Shown here: positions 26,351 to 34,915 of the stretch, piece by piece
Position numbering within the stretch: the stretch's first letter is position 1
How the letters are laid out: each line of letters starts with the position of its first letter
DNA from: an uncultured Bacilli bacterium
GTDB lineage: Bacteria; Bacillota_I; Bacilli_A; RF39; UBA660
Reading direction: 5' to 3'
NCBI GenBank assembly: GCA_910587065.1
Contig: CAJUMA010000005.1
Location: forward strand, 72,672-136,671
Length of the DNA stretch: 64,000 bases
The notes under the pieces: generated by a model
Seen by the model: the letters and a program-made list of their open reading frames with translations, nothing else
What the model was told of the DNA's origin: nothing
Databases searched by the model: none
Translations under genes and position numbers: made by a program

Positions 26351-26912
26351 TATCTAATACCTTCTTTCCAATAATCATTTTCTTAACTGTGCTTTCGAGT
26401 AAGAAATCAATATCTTCATCATTAAGAATAACAGTTTTAGTTGCTACTAAAGAAGCAAGGCCATGTGTGAAAATCCATACTGCAAGATGAAACTCCTTTT
26501 GGTCTTCATAAGAAAGTCCTGTTGCTTCCATACCAGATTTAATAACATCATTACCAGCATCATCATTTGTTATAAAACTAATTGGACTAAGATTAGTTTC
26601 ACCCATAAATATGCATTTAAAATAATTTGGGTAATCGCGAGCAAATTTTATATATGCAAGCCCCATTCCTTTATAAGGTTTCTTATGACTTTTGCCAGCA
26701 TTCATATACTTCTTATATATTTCATATATACGTGCTAATACTTCGCTTTTTAAATCAACCATACTCTTAAAATTATAAAATATTGGTTGAACTGAACAAT
26801 TAAGTTTACTAGCTAACTTACGAGCATTAATAAATTCAATTCCCTCATTATTTAAAATATCTAAGGCAGCAGTAATAATATATTCTCTATCAATTTTTTT
26901 AATAGGAGGCAT
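26334..26912 (-). CDS. TetR/AcrR-family repressor
   Basis: The 192-residue product starts at the ATG at 26912 after AAAGGTGAT; the longer open frame would begin upstream of the operator and promoter. The N-terminal HTH reads REYIITAALDILNNEGIEFIN, ARKLASKLNCSVQPIFYNFKS, a TetR pattern in which YNF replaces the usual YYHF. The C-terminal domain (about 60-190) is the ligand-binding part, similar to TetR_C WHG families. It leads the operon that encodes the ABC exporter, so it is likely its local repressor, acting at the palindrome at 26928-26951. Confidence 0.9.
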   Translation of the reverse strand: MPPIKKIDREYIITAALDILNNEGIEFINARKLASKLNCSVQPIFYNFKSMVDLKSEVLARIYEIYKKYMNAGKSHKKPYKGMGLAYIKFARDYPNYFKCIFMGETNLSPISFITNDDAGNDVIKSGMEATGLSYEDQKEFHLAVWIFTHGLASLVATKTVILNDEDIDFLLESTVKKMIIGKKVLDNEKCN

Positions 26913-26927
26913 AATATCACCTTTCAT

Positions 26928-26983
26928 AACAAATGTTATATAACATTTGTTATAATTATAATTTATCCACAAAAAAAAGTAAA
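26928..26983 (-). promoter_or_regulatory. TetR-operon promoter with perfect palindromic operator
   Basis: On the minus strand -35 TTTACT (26983-26978) and -10 TATAAT (26960-26955) are 17 bases apart. Just downstream, at 26928-26951, is a 24-base perfect palindrome with half-site AACAAATGTTAT. It covers the expected transcription start and would block the promoter when bound. Confidence 0.75.
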
Positions 26984-26998
26984 GACCCAAACTTTACT
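26971..26998 (-). terminator. Terminator after the 26994 gene, overlapping the TetR promoter
   Basis: On the minus strand AGTAAAG (26998-26992) pairs with CTTTACT (26984-26978), followed by seven T. The second arm contains the -35 of the TetR-operon promoter, so two functions share the same bases. Confidence 0.7.
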
Positions 26999-27516
26999 TT
27001 TCTTTACGCTTAATTATTTTATATTGTTCACGAAATCTTAATACCGCCATATACAATAAATCACTGAATGATGTAATGATTAAAAAAGGCGTTATATATT
27101 TAAAAAGATATCCATCATAACCATCACGATAAATATAATTAAAAAACATATTCAATATAAAAATAAATATCATAATTCCAATCGCAATAAACTGAATTAT
27201 ACAAAAAGTTTTTTCTAAAATATTTAGCTCCTTATTAAAATATTCACTCGAAGCTGCCAAAGTTAGGAGATTATCTTCTGATGCTTCTTTATATTCTTTG
27301 CTATCTAAATACGATCCTGTTAAAAGTTCATTTACTGAGACTCCTAAAATATTAGCAAGATCCAGTATTAATGAATGATCAGGTAATCCCCTTCCATTTT
27401 CCCATTTCGAAATAGCACGGTCTGTTATGCCTAAATTTATCTGCAAGTTCTTTTTGAGTCATATTCTTTTTCTTTCGTAACTCCATTATAAAACTACCTA
27501 TTTTAATAGTGTCCAT
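26994..27516 (-). pseudogene. Frameshifted XRE regulator with two membrane helices
   Basis: From the ATG at 27516, after GGAGAAATTT, the frame reads MDTIKIGSFIMELRKKKNMT then QKELADK, and then shifts. The HTH continues in the 26994-27446 frame as LGITDRAISKWENGRGLPD, followed by two membrane segments (IIQFIAIGIMIFIFILNMFF and a second near 125). A three-T run (complement of 27433-27435) with one base too many explains the shift; two T would restore DKLGITD. Intact relatives are membrane-linked XRE regulators. It could be decay, a phase-variable switch or a sequence error. Confidence 0.7.
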
Positions 27517-27579
27517 AAATTTCTCCTTTCAAATCAATTATATAAAAAATATGTAAAAAAAACACCAAACTAATCGTAG

Positions 27580-27608
27580 AGAAAAAAAAGATAATAGTAA
27601 ATTATCTT
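27580..27608 (-). terminator. Hairpin terminator of the 27602 gene
   Basis: Minus-strand AAGATAAT (27608-27601) pairs with ATTATCTT (27595-27588), then a run of eight T follows. The stop codon of the gene lies in the first arm. Confidence 0.75.
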
Positions 27609-28261
27609 ATTAAAGAACTCGCAACAATTTTTCTACTCTTTTCAGAAATAACTGGACTTTCACCCGTACCAGACTCATCTAAAACTGGACGGAAACTTTT
27701 ATCTACAACTTTTCCTTCTTCTATTTCTTTTCTTATTTGCTCTAAATTTACCTCATCATAATTATCTTTAGAAAGTTCGCATACAATGTTAGCAAGAAAT
27801 GTCCTGTAAGATTTATAAGCATCCAAATTAACATGAGTATAAGCCGATATTTTTTCCGCTGAAGAAGAAGGAAGTTCTCGCGTTTCAGCAAAATGTAATT
27901 TAACAATAGTTCTTATTCCCCAATCTTCTTTAATATAGCTTAATTCACGAGCTAAAATATCCATAATTTTATTCGCATAATTATTAAATATAACTTCTTC
28001 GCTAAACTCTAATGCATCATGACCAAACATATGTCCAACTAAAATATCTTGTATTCCCATACTCATTGGCATATCAATACTAGTATATCCCTCTTTAACA
28101 AAACCACATCTCATAAAAGAGACACCATACTGCATTAAAAAATAGACCATCGCTTGAAACTCAATAGTTAACTGACGCTTATCACCATTTAAGTTAGGAG
28201 CATGACCATACACGCGTTCATACGCATGATATAAACTATTCGCTACTTGTTTTTCTTCCAT
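27602..28261 (-). CDS. Protein of unknown function
   Basis: This 219-residue soluble protein is mostly helical. A His-containing stretch, LVGHMFGHDALEFSEEVIFN, lies near residues 75-94. The C-terminal 40 residues are charged with a DESGTGESPV segment that looks disordered. No known motif is visible. It sits between a decayed HTH gene and a decayed two-component system, with its own terminator. The GGGTGGTAAT upstream is a plausible ribosome site. Confidence 0.65.
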   Translation of the reverse strand: MEEKQVANSLYHAYERVYGHAPNLNGDKRQLTIEFQAMVYFLMQYGVSFMRCGFVKEGYTSIDMPMSMGIQDILVGHMFGHDALEFSEEVIFNNYANKIMDILARELSYIKEDWGIRTIVKLHFAETRELPSSSAEKISAYTHVNLDAYKSYRTFLANIVCELSKDNYDEVNLEQIRKEIEEGKVVDKSFRPVLDESGTGESPVISEKSRKIVASSLIR

Positions 28262-28312
28262 ATTACCACCCTTATTGATTATTATAACAACTCATAAACA
28301 AATAATAAAGAT

Positions 28313-28709
28313 TTATTTCAAAAATCTCAAAGTAATAACTAAATCATTTTCTTTTACATTAACACTAATCTTACCATTTAAAACACCTGTAAAATTTTTA
28401 GCAATAGCAAGACCAAGGCCCATATTTCCTTTAGTTCTTGAAATATCTCCTGTATAGAATTCATCAAAAATATGCGTCAGATCAATATCTTTATTTGCTA
28501 ATTTATTAGAAAATTCTATAGTTAAATCATCTTTATTTTCAATTTTAATATTCAAATCTCCCTCACTATGCATTAATGCATTAACAATTAAATTATCAAT
28601 AATTCTTTTCAAAACATCTCTATTTGTTATTAAAAAGCATTTATTTGGGGGAAATCATCATATAAGTTTCCAATACACTCTTCCAATAAAGAAACTATGT
28701 TCTCTTTTA
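28313..28709 (-). pseudogene. Histidine kinase remnant (ATPase domain only)
   Basis: The readable part is the HATPase domain of a sensor kinase: LKRIIDNLIVNALMHSEG (N box), FDEFYTGDISRTKGNMGLGLAIAKN (F and G boxes) and a closing NVKENDLVITLRFL. Upstream, SLLEECIGNLYDDF is in another frame, shifted at the C-run (complement of 28647-28651) where five rather than six C occur. The membrane sensor and phospho-accepting His domain are absent. The remnant abuts the broken response regulator. Confidence 0.75.
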
Positions 28710-28902
28710 TCACAAGCATTTTAAATGAACCTTAATACGAGCTAAAAGTTCATTATTATCAAAGGGTTTAGTTATATAATCTTTTGCTCCTAGTTTAAAT
28801 AGGGCCAATTTTTTTTACTTGTCTCATTAATCGCACTCATCACAATAATTTAGTCAGCATATTATTAATATCTGTATCATCTTCTATTATAAGTATCTTC
28901 AT
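28710..28902 (-). pseudogene. Response regulator receiver-domain remnant
   Basis: From an ATG at 28902 the first frame gives MKILIIEDDTDINNMLTKLL then stops. A second frame gives IVMSAINETSKK and a third gives LALFKLGAKDYITKPFDNNE followed by LLARIKVHLKC. These are the start and end of a receiver domain; the part with the phospho-accepting Asp is missing, as is the DNA-binding domain. At least two frame changes and one deletion are required, so the gene is dead. Confidence 0.75.
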
Positions 28903-28904
28903 AA

Positions 28905-29240
28905 TTATTCCTTTTCTAGAGTAATACTATCATATGCCCCAAGATTAATCACATCATATCCAAGATTTTTTAAGGTAGATAGGGCTTTACTACTTCTTAC
29001 CCCACTCTTACAATAAACAAGTATAACCTTATTCTTATCTAAATTAACCTCATCATCTATTTCATCATATGGAATGTTTAAAGCATCTTTTACATGTCCA
29101 GCACTATATTCTTCATTTGTCCTTACATCAAGAATTATATAATTTCCACTTTTTAAAACCTCATCTAAGGTAGACTTATCACGACTTCCACAACCTACGA
29201 GTAATATACAAACAATTAACATTATAACAATTTTTTTCAT
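28905..29240 (-). CDS. Rhodanese-like lipoprotein
   Basis: The 111-residue protein starts at the ATG at 29240 after AAGGTGG. A lipoprotein signal (MKKIVIMLIVCILLVGCGSR, lipobox LVGC) precedes a single rhodanese domain. The domain shows ILDVRTNEEYSAGHVKDALN and the active-site loop YCKSGVRSSKA, whose Cys carries the sulfur in active enzymes. It should act on the outer face of the membrane. Roles in sulfur transfer or thiol redox are possible. Confidence 0.88.
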   Translation of the reverse strand: MKKIVIMLIVCILLVGCGSRDKSTLDEVLKSGNYIILDVRTNEEYSAGHVKDALNIPYDEIDDEVNLDKNKVILVYCKSGVRSSKALSTLKNLGYDVINLGAYDSITLEKE

Positions 29241-29273
29241 CAAACCACCTTGCAAAAATTATAGCACCTACGA

Positions 29274-31517
29274 CTATTCCAAATCCATAGAAATTAAATT
29301 ATCTTCCAAAATCTTAATTAATGCCTCATTTCCTTTAGTTGATAAATGAACTTTATCTTTTAAAAGATAATCAGAATTATCATTTATCTCTTTAACAAAG
29401 TCTATAACATGCAAATTATCTTTTTTTAATTCAAGTAAAGTGTTTGTTATCTTAGCATTAACTGAAACTACATAAACCTTTCTATCTTGGCACAATTCCA
29501 CAATCGTTTTATAATCATTAGCACTTAAATTAGCATTTTTATCAAAAGCTAAAACAATTTGCGAAGTCATTGTACCATCATCATTAGATGAAGAAATCTT
29601 ATCTTTTAATGAAGAATAATTTGCATCTTTATCAATATTAAATACCGAACTACTAAAACGTTCATTAAGAGAATCAAAGGCGTATAAAAGTAAATCATTT
29701 CCATAAAATGTCACTTTAGAAATCTCTTTATTCTTATATTCCTCAATTAACTTTTCTTTTTCTTTCTCCAGTTTTTCTAAATATACTTCTTTTATTCCAT
29801 TATAAATTGCTTCTTGATAAGCTTTTCTGCCACTACCAGTTAAATGAATACCATCTTTATAAAAGTATTCGGTATGTCCTTTTGAAATACTTTCCCAATC
29901 TATCACATGAAAATTATCATAAATTGAAGCAAGTTCTTTTAATTTATCATTAACATGAACATTTTTATCATTCGTAACAGTTAACCAAAAAATATCATTA
30001 TCTCCAATAGTTTCAATTATCTTTATCTTACATTGTTTTGAACAATCCCCATTAGCACCAAGATTTATTATCACTGGACCATTAAGCATTTCCTTGCTCT
30101 TAAGATCTAAAAGTATTTCATTAGAAGCCCAAATACTTCTTGAAACCTTAGCATCAAAATAACCATTTTTAAAAGCCTTATTTAGATTATCAACCGCACC
30201 TAACATAACAGAGTCTCCAACTCCAATAATATTTAAATTAGCAACCACCTCATCAATATTATTTTTACTATCCTCAATATCTTTTAAAGTTGCTGCCCTT
30301 TCTTCGGTTTCTTTATTAACTCTATTTTTGTAGTCTTCCTGGCTTTTTAAAATATCTTCTTCTCTTTCCTTTAATTCCTCTTCCAAAACTTTCATATCAC
30401 TTAAATAATTATCTTCTTTAATATATATAAATAAGCCAATTAAAGAGGCTAAAGATATAAAAAGCAGTAAAATATTGTTAGCTATTTTTCTTTTTTCATA
30501 CCTTCTTTTCTTTAAGGCTGCATGTATTAAAGATGAAGTCATAAATATCGCAAAAAATATAAATAATAAATTGAAATACTTATTAATATAGAAAAATTGA
30601 AATATATATATGATGGGATATTGCACTAAATAAACCTCATAACTAATACTTGATAAATATTTAATAACTTTAGTACCAGAATTTATAGATTCATCTTTAT
30701 CATTCATTGCATAAACAATTAAATAGCAAGTTATTAAACTAACTAAAAGCATAATTATTGGAAAATAGAAAAATGAAGAATCAATCGCGACAAAAAGGCA
30801 TATTAAAACAAGTAAAAAAGCCCAAAACATCCTTTTAGATCCAACACCTTCATTTATAAAAGAATCAACACGACTTTTATAATTCGTATAAATAAGTCCT
30901 AAATTAAGGCCAATAATCAAAGAAAAAGAGCGAGCAAATGAATCATAGTATGACGAATTAAAATTACCATTTTTATTTAACATGTAAAAGAATATAAAAC
31001 TTACAATAGATAATCCACTTAATAAAATACAAGGAAAAAATTTATTAATTTTCTTTTCTATTTTCTTTGTTAAAAGATATATAAAAGGGAATAAAAGTTC
31101 AAATTGCATCAGTATTGATATATACCAAAAATGGGTAAAAGGTGAACTTGCACTTCTTGCAAAATAGTCAAGGTTTGCCTTTATTTGCCAAAAATTGTTA
31201 TAACCAAATATAACTGATGTAGTCTCAACCTTTAAATTAACCCAATGCGTATTGGGTATAAAGTGTAAAATTAATACAGTTAAAAATACGACAATAATAA
31301 GAGGTAAATATATTTTAATTATCCTATTCTTATAATAGTCTTTGAGAGAAAATTTCTCCTTTTTATTAGTCGATACAAATGATAAAAAACCACTAAGCAC
31401 AAAAAATGTGCATACTGCTAAATAACCACCTTTTAATATATCTAAATGATAAAACAAAACAGCCAAACAAGCAACTACTCTTATTATACCTAATCCCTTA
31501 TAATAATTCTTAGTCAT
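29274..31517 (-). CDS. OatA-like acyltransferase with two SGNH-type domains
   Basis: The 747-residue protein starts at the ATG at 31517 after GGTGG. Residues 1-370 form an acyltransferase-3 membrane domain of about 10-11 helices (RVVACLAVLFYHL, catalytic-type His; FFVLSGFL). A charged coiled segment (about 375-425) leads to an SGNH esterase-like domain with GVGDSVMLG near 434, LGANGD and KDGIHLTG near 555. A second similar domain follows, but reads YGNDLLLYA near 604 and KDKVHLSTKG near 720. OatA-type enzymes O-acetylate peptidoglycan, so a wall-modification role is likely. Confidence 0.85.
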   Translation of the reverse strand: MTKNYYKGLGIIRVVACLAVLFYHLDILKGGYLAVCTFFVLSGFLSFVSTNKKEKFSLKDYYKNRIIKIYLPLIIVVFLTVLILHFIPNTHWVNLKVETTSVIFGYNNFWQIKANLDYFARSASSPFTHFWYISILMQFELLFPFIYLLTKKIEKKINKFFPCILLSGLSIVSFIFFYMLNKNGNFNSSYYDSFARSFSLIIGLNLGLIYTNYKSRVDSFINEGVGSKRMFWAFLLVLICLFVAIDSSFFYFPIIMLLVSLITCYLIVYAMNDKDESINSGTKVIKYLSSISYEVYLVQYPIIYIFQFFYINKYFNLLFIFFAIFMTSSLIHAALKKRRYEKRKIANNILLLFISLASLIGLFIYIKEDNYLSDMKVLEEELKEREEDILKSQEDYKNRVNKETEERAATLKDIEDSKNNIDEVVANLNIIGVGDSVMLGAVDNLNKAFKNGYFDAKVSRSIWASNEILLDLKSKEMLNGPVIINLGANGDCSKQCKIKIIETIGDNDIFWLTVTNDKNVHVNDKLKELASIYDNFHVIDWESISKGHTEYFYKDGIHLTGSGRKAYQEAIYNGIKEVYLEKLEKEKEKLIEEYKNKEISKVTFYGNDLLLYAFDSLNERFSSSVFNIDKDANYSSLKDKISSSNDDGTMTSQIVLAFDKNANLSANDYKTIVELCQDRKVYVVSVNAKITNTLLELKKDNLHVIDFVKEINDNSDYLLKDKVHLSTKGNEALIKILEDNLISMDLE

Positions 31518-31605
31518 TACTACCACCACTTCTAGTTCTTATTATAATAAAAATTAAAAAAAATATTAAGTGCTGTAATAACTATTTTACGAGTCTTTAC
31601 AATGA

Positions 31606-31890
31606 TTAATTTGTTTTCTTACACCACTTCGCACTCTCATAAGCTTCATTAACTTTGCCAACGTATTCCCCCTGTTTTTTGACATCAACTAAAATATATT
31701 CACAATCAGTCGTTACATCAATAACTAAAGATGTCTTAGATTCCTCACTCATTTTAACCAATACTTTAAAATGTTTATCCATGATATACTCTTGGTACAA
31801 AAGAGTAGCATCTTTTTCCATAAATCCATATTCTAATAGTTTTGCATAATCGAAATCACAATCCTTAGAATAAACCCTAAAATCCCGCAT
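31606..31890 (-). CDS. Small protein like the extra domain of YjbR/MmcQ proteins
   Basis: The 94-residue product (LLEYGFMEKDATLLYQEYIM, VIDVTTDCEYILVDV, GEYVGKVNEAYESAKWCK) resembles the small alpha/beta domain that accompanies the MmcQ/YjbR DNA-binding-like domain in longer Bacillota proteins. Here the YjbR domain itself is missing and the gene ends normally. It lies two bases after the DUF2314-type gene. The assignment is from memory of the motif pattern. Confidence 0.55.
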   Translation of the reverse strand: MRDFRVYSKDCDFDYAKLLEYGFMEKDATLLYQEYIMDKHFKVLVKMSEESKTSLVIDVTTDCEYILVDVKKQGEYVGKVNEAYESAKWCKKTN

Positions 31891-31892
31891 AT

Positions 31893-33161
31893 TTATAAAT
31901 CTTCTTTATCTAAAATATAAGCATTATCAGGTGTCACAGTTGCCTTCTTCGTATAAATAATCCAATCTGTTAAATCGTTAATCTTATACCATGCTTCATA
32001 TCCCTCATGAATATCAGGAAAATAATAAGGTTCTTGCGTTAATCTTGCTTTGAATTTACTTCCTTTAAACTCTAATAACTCAAACCAAATATGTTCATAT
32101 TTACCCTTTTCTTCTAAAGGTAAACCAATTTTCAATAAAATCGTATTGTCTTTATTCTTAGAAGCTAATTTAACATAATTAAATCTTTCTATCGCAACAT
32201 TTTTCATTCTTTCTGTTTCTTCGTCACTGAAGAAGAAAAGTGGATTATCTCCCCAAAGTTTATCATAAACTGATATCTTACTAATACGATTATTTCTTTC
32301 ATCATCCTCACTCAAGTAAACAAATATAACACTAGTTTTTATATTATGACCATTTTCACGATCCTTTTTCCCACCATTTTTAATATGTTTATACTCATTT
32401 AAGGCCTCTGTCCATATTAAAGAAGTTGCAACAATAGGCTGACCATTAATAAGTCTGCCTATATAATCCCCATTTAAATTATCATCTATTTGTTTAGAAT
32501 CAAGTAAATACATAGCATATGAATTAATTAAATTATAATGATTTCTACTATTCTCTTTAGTTGATCCAAGTATTTCCAGTTCTGATAAACCGCACCTTAA
32601 AAGGCCATGTGTATGTAACCATACCGAATTATCATTTCCTGTTACAGCTTGAATAGAATATAAATCCTTCGAACTTGGAGCATATTTAGAATTAGCTTCC
32701 ATTTTAACCCAATCTCTTAAAAATATTCTTTCAGCCGATTCATCCATTAAAGCAATTAAATCTGGTACCATTATATATGCTAATTTTAATTGTAAATGGA
32801 AACACTTTTTAGGATTTCCATTAAACGCCATATAAATTGTTAAACTCTGTTTAGCATTCTTTATAAGATTCTTTTCTTCATCACCTATGTATAAACCATT
32901 TAAATAAAATTCAGGAATATTTATACCACCCGAATATACTCCAACATCATATTCTTCTGATTTGTATCTAATCTTCAAATTTATGGTTTGAGTCGCAACA
33001 TCAGTCTTTGTTGAAAGAACTTTAATGTCTTTTGCCGCCTCCAAATTATTTAAAGCTTCTTTAAGTAAATCACAATCACAGTTTTTAGGAACAACCATAA
33101 AATAGGATTTCTCTTCCCAATAATAAGCAGCATGCTCTTTTAATTTCTTAAAAAACATCAT
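31893..33161 (-). CDS. DUF4026/DUF2314-like protein
   Basis: This 422-residue soluble protein has a large N-terminal part (about 1-330). A C-terminal segment reads EHIWFELLEFKGSKFKARL, then PDIHEGYEAWYKINDLTDWI, which matches the DUF2314/YegJ-like domain often joined to DUF4026. The function of these domains is unknown. AGGGTGAT precedes the start. Together with the 31606 gene, two bases downstream, it forms a two-gene unit. Confidence 0.65.
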   Translation of the reverse strand: MMFFKKLKEHAAYYWEEKSYFMVVPKNCDCDLLKEALNNLEAAKDIKVLSTKTDVATQTINLKIRYKSEEYDVGVYSGGINIPEFYLNGLYIGDEEKNLIKNAKQSLTIYMAFNGNPKKCFHLQLKLAYIMVPDLIALMDESAERIFLRDWVKMEANSKYAPSSKDLYSIQAVTGNDNSVWLHTHGLLRCGLSELEILGSTKENSRNHYNLINSYAMYLLDSKQIDDNLNGDYIGRLINGQPIVATSLIWTEALNEYKHIKNGGKKDRENGHNIKTSVIFVYLSEDDERNNRISKISVYDKLWGDNPLFFFSDEETERMKNVAIERFNYVKLASKNKDNTILLKIGLPLEEKGKYEHIWFELLEFKGSKFKARLTQEPYYFPDIHEGYEAWYKINDLTDWIIYTKKATVTPDNAYILDKEDL

Positions 33162-33214
33162 ATCACCCTCTCAATATTAATTAAAAATATTATACAATAG
33201 AATTAAGAATGAAT

Positions 33215-33249
33215 AAATAAAAAGAATGATTAACCTTAATTAATCATTC
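33215..33249 (-). terminator. Terminator of the ABC-F gene
   Basis: Minus-strand GAATGATTAA (33249-33240) pairs with TTAATCATTC (33233-33224), then TTTTTATTT follows. The stop at 33244 lies within the first arm. Confidence 0.8.
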
Positions 33250-34737
33250 AACTTTTCTTAAACCAGCAACAGTTAACTCATATATATCTGTACTAACCTC
33301 TTCAATAAATTTACGATCGTGCGAAACACTTATAATCGTGCCTTTAAAATTTTTAAGTTCATTTCTTATAACCGGATTGGATAAAGGAGAAACATTTCTT
33401 GTCGGTTCATCTAAGACTAAAACATCACACTTGTCCTTAACTAACTTAGTAATAAATAATTTAGCAATCTCTCCATTACTTAAATTTCTAATATCTCCAC
33501 ACATTTCCTCTCGAGTAAATTTCATATTACCTAAGTATTTTCTCGCCTCCGTTATATCATTTATATCAGTAGATGCAACAAATTCTAAAGGAGTCTTATA
33601 ATTAGTTAAATAACTATTATAATCCTGGGGCATAATACCTACTTTAATATCCTTTCTAGACTCTAACACTTTAATAATTTCCTTAAGTAAGGTTGTCTTA
33701 CCTACACCATTTTCCCCAATTATTGTAATATGTTTAGGTCCAATTACATCAAGCTCAATATTTTTAGCAAGAACTTTAAAAGGAACTTCCAACTTCTCCA
33801 TTTTTAATCTTAATATTTCCTTATTCTTCGGAATATTAACATCACAAAAGAAAAAATTAATGTTCTCTTCAGGATCTGGTAATTCAGATAATTCAGAAGT
33901 ATTAATCCTTTTTTCTTGAACTTTTAATGTTTTCATTTTCTTCTTTAAAACTCTTGCTCCATGCGGATCTTTTCTCGAAATATTCCTTTGATCTTGTTCA
34001 ACAGTATTCATAATTCGATTAAGTCTCTCTTTCTTTTTTTCTTGTTCCCTTCTTTCATTTTTAGCAATTTGAGTCATAGCTTCTATTTTTCTTAAACGCT
34101 TAGCGACATATTCATCATAGCCACATCTTACTAAAGTATGTTTACACTCCGTTTTCTTCTTTAACTGTTCAATATGCAAAATCATATTAGCTGTTTTAGA
34201 AAGTAATGTTTCATCGTGTGAAACATATAAAATTGGTTTATCTATAGAATTAATAAATTCCCCTAGCCATTCAAGAGCGGCAATATCTAAATCATTTGTA
34301 GGCTCATCAAGAAAAAGAATATCTGGATCATCTAATAATATTTTTAAAATGGCAATTTTCACAAGTTCTCCACCAGAAAGAGTATTCATATTCTTTTTTA
34401 GCAAATCCTCTTTTATATTAAAATTTCCAATAAGTTTATAAAAACCATTTAATTTATTGTAATAATCTACATTATCTAAAAAAAGGAAATCAAAAACCCT
34501 TTTATCTTTATCGCTTAAAGACTGTTCTAAATAGCCAACTCTTAATCCTTTTAAATCTATAAAGCCACTAATAATTGCATAGTCTGCTTGTCCCAAAATA
34601 CACTTAAGTATAGTAGACTTCCCATTTCCTTCTTCGCCAATAATTGCACATTTATCTCCCTTATTTAAAGTTAAATTTAAATTTCTAATTAAATATCTTG
34701 TCGATACACATATATCAACATTTTTCAAATCAAACAT
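33244..34737 (-). CDS. ABC-F family ATPase, possible ribosome-protection protein
   Basis: This 497-residue protein has two ABC domains and no membrane part, the ABC-F layout. Domain 1 has GEEGNGKST near 34, LSGGELVK and LFLDEPTNDLD near 140. Domain 2 has GENGVGKTT, LSNGEIAK and LVLDEPTRNVSP. The inter-domain linker (about 205-290) is Lys/Arg/Glu-rich. Such proteins bind the ribosomal E site; members of the antibiotic-resistance subgroups displace drugs. The attenuator-like leader at 34735-34820 is typical of inducible resistance ABC-F genes. Drug specificity cannot be read. Confidence 0.88.
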   Translation of the reverse strand: MFDLKNVDICVSTRYLIRNLNLTLNKGDKCAIIGEEGNGKSTILKCILGQADYAIISGFIDLKGLRVGYLEQSLSDKDKRVFDFLFLDNVDYYNKLNGFYKLIGNFNIKEDLLKKNMNTLSGGELVKIAILKILLDDPDILFLDEPTNDLDIAALEWLGEFINSIDKPILYVSHDETLLSKTANMILHIEQLKKKTECKHTLVRCGYDEYVAKRLRKIEAMTQIAKNERREQEKKKERLNRIMNTVEQDQRNISRKDPHGARVLKKKMKTLKVQEKRINTSELSELPDPEENINFFFCDVNIPKNKEILRLKMEKLEVPFKVLAKNIELDVIGPKHITIIGENGVGKTTLLKEIIKVLESRKDIKVGIMPQDYNSYLTNYKTPLEFVASTDINDITEARKYLGNMKFTREEMCGDIRNLSNGEIAKLFITKLVKDKCDVLVLDEPTRNVSPLSNPVIRNELKNFKGTIISVSHDRKFIEEVSTDIYELTVAGLRKVE

Positions 34738-34820
34738 TTATGCCTCCTAAAAAATTATTTGGCATAATTAAAGCTTATGCCACGCTTATCTTAAAGTTCT
34801 CACATTCCCACCTCCAAAGT
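34735..34820 (-). promoter_or_regulatory. Attenuator leader with a start-stop mini-ORF
   Basis: On the minus strand GGAGG (34815-34811) lies five bases before ATG-TGA (34805-34800), a start codon directly followed by a stop. Downstream TGGCATAA (34767-34760 region) pairs perfectly with TTATGCCA (34775-34782 region), then AATAATTTTTT follows, a terminator-like hairpin. The ABC-F ribosome site reads AGGAGGCATAA, repeating GGCATAA. So one TTATGCC arm could pair either in the terminator or with the ribosome site. A candidate -10 TATAAT lies at 34888-34883. Confidence 0.6.
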
Positions 34821-34892
34821 AACAATCAAATTCTTCAAATTTAACTTATTAAAATATATATTTAGAAAATAAAATCAAAATTATTATAACAT

Positions 34893-34915
34893 AAAAACAG
34901 CTTAAAAATAAGCTG
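34893..34915 (-). terminator. Terminator of the NatAB-like operon
   Basis: CAGCTTA (34898-34904) and TAAGCTG (34909-34915) form a perfect seven-base stem with a four-base loop, followed by five T on the minus strand. Confidence 0.85.
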
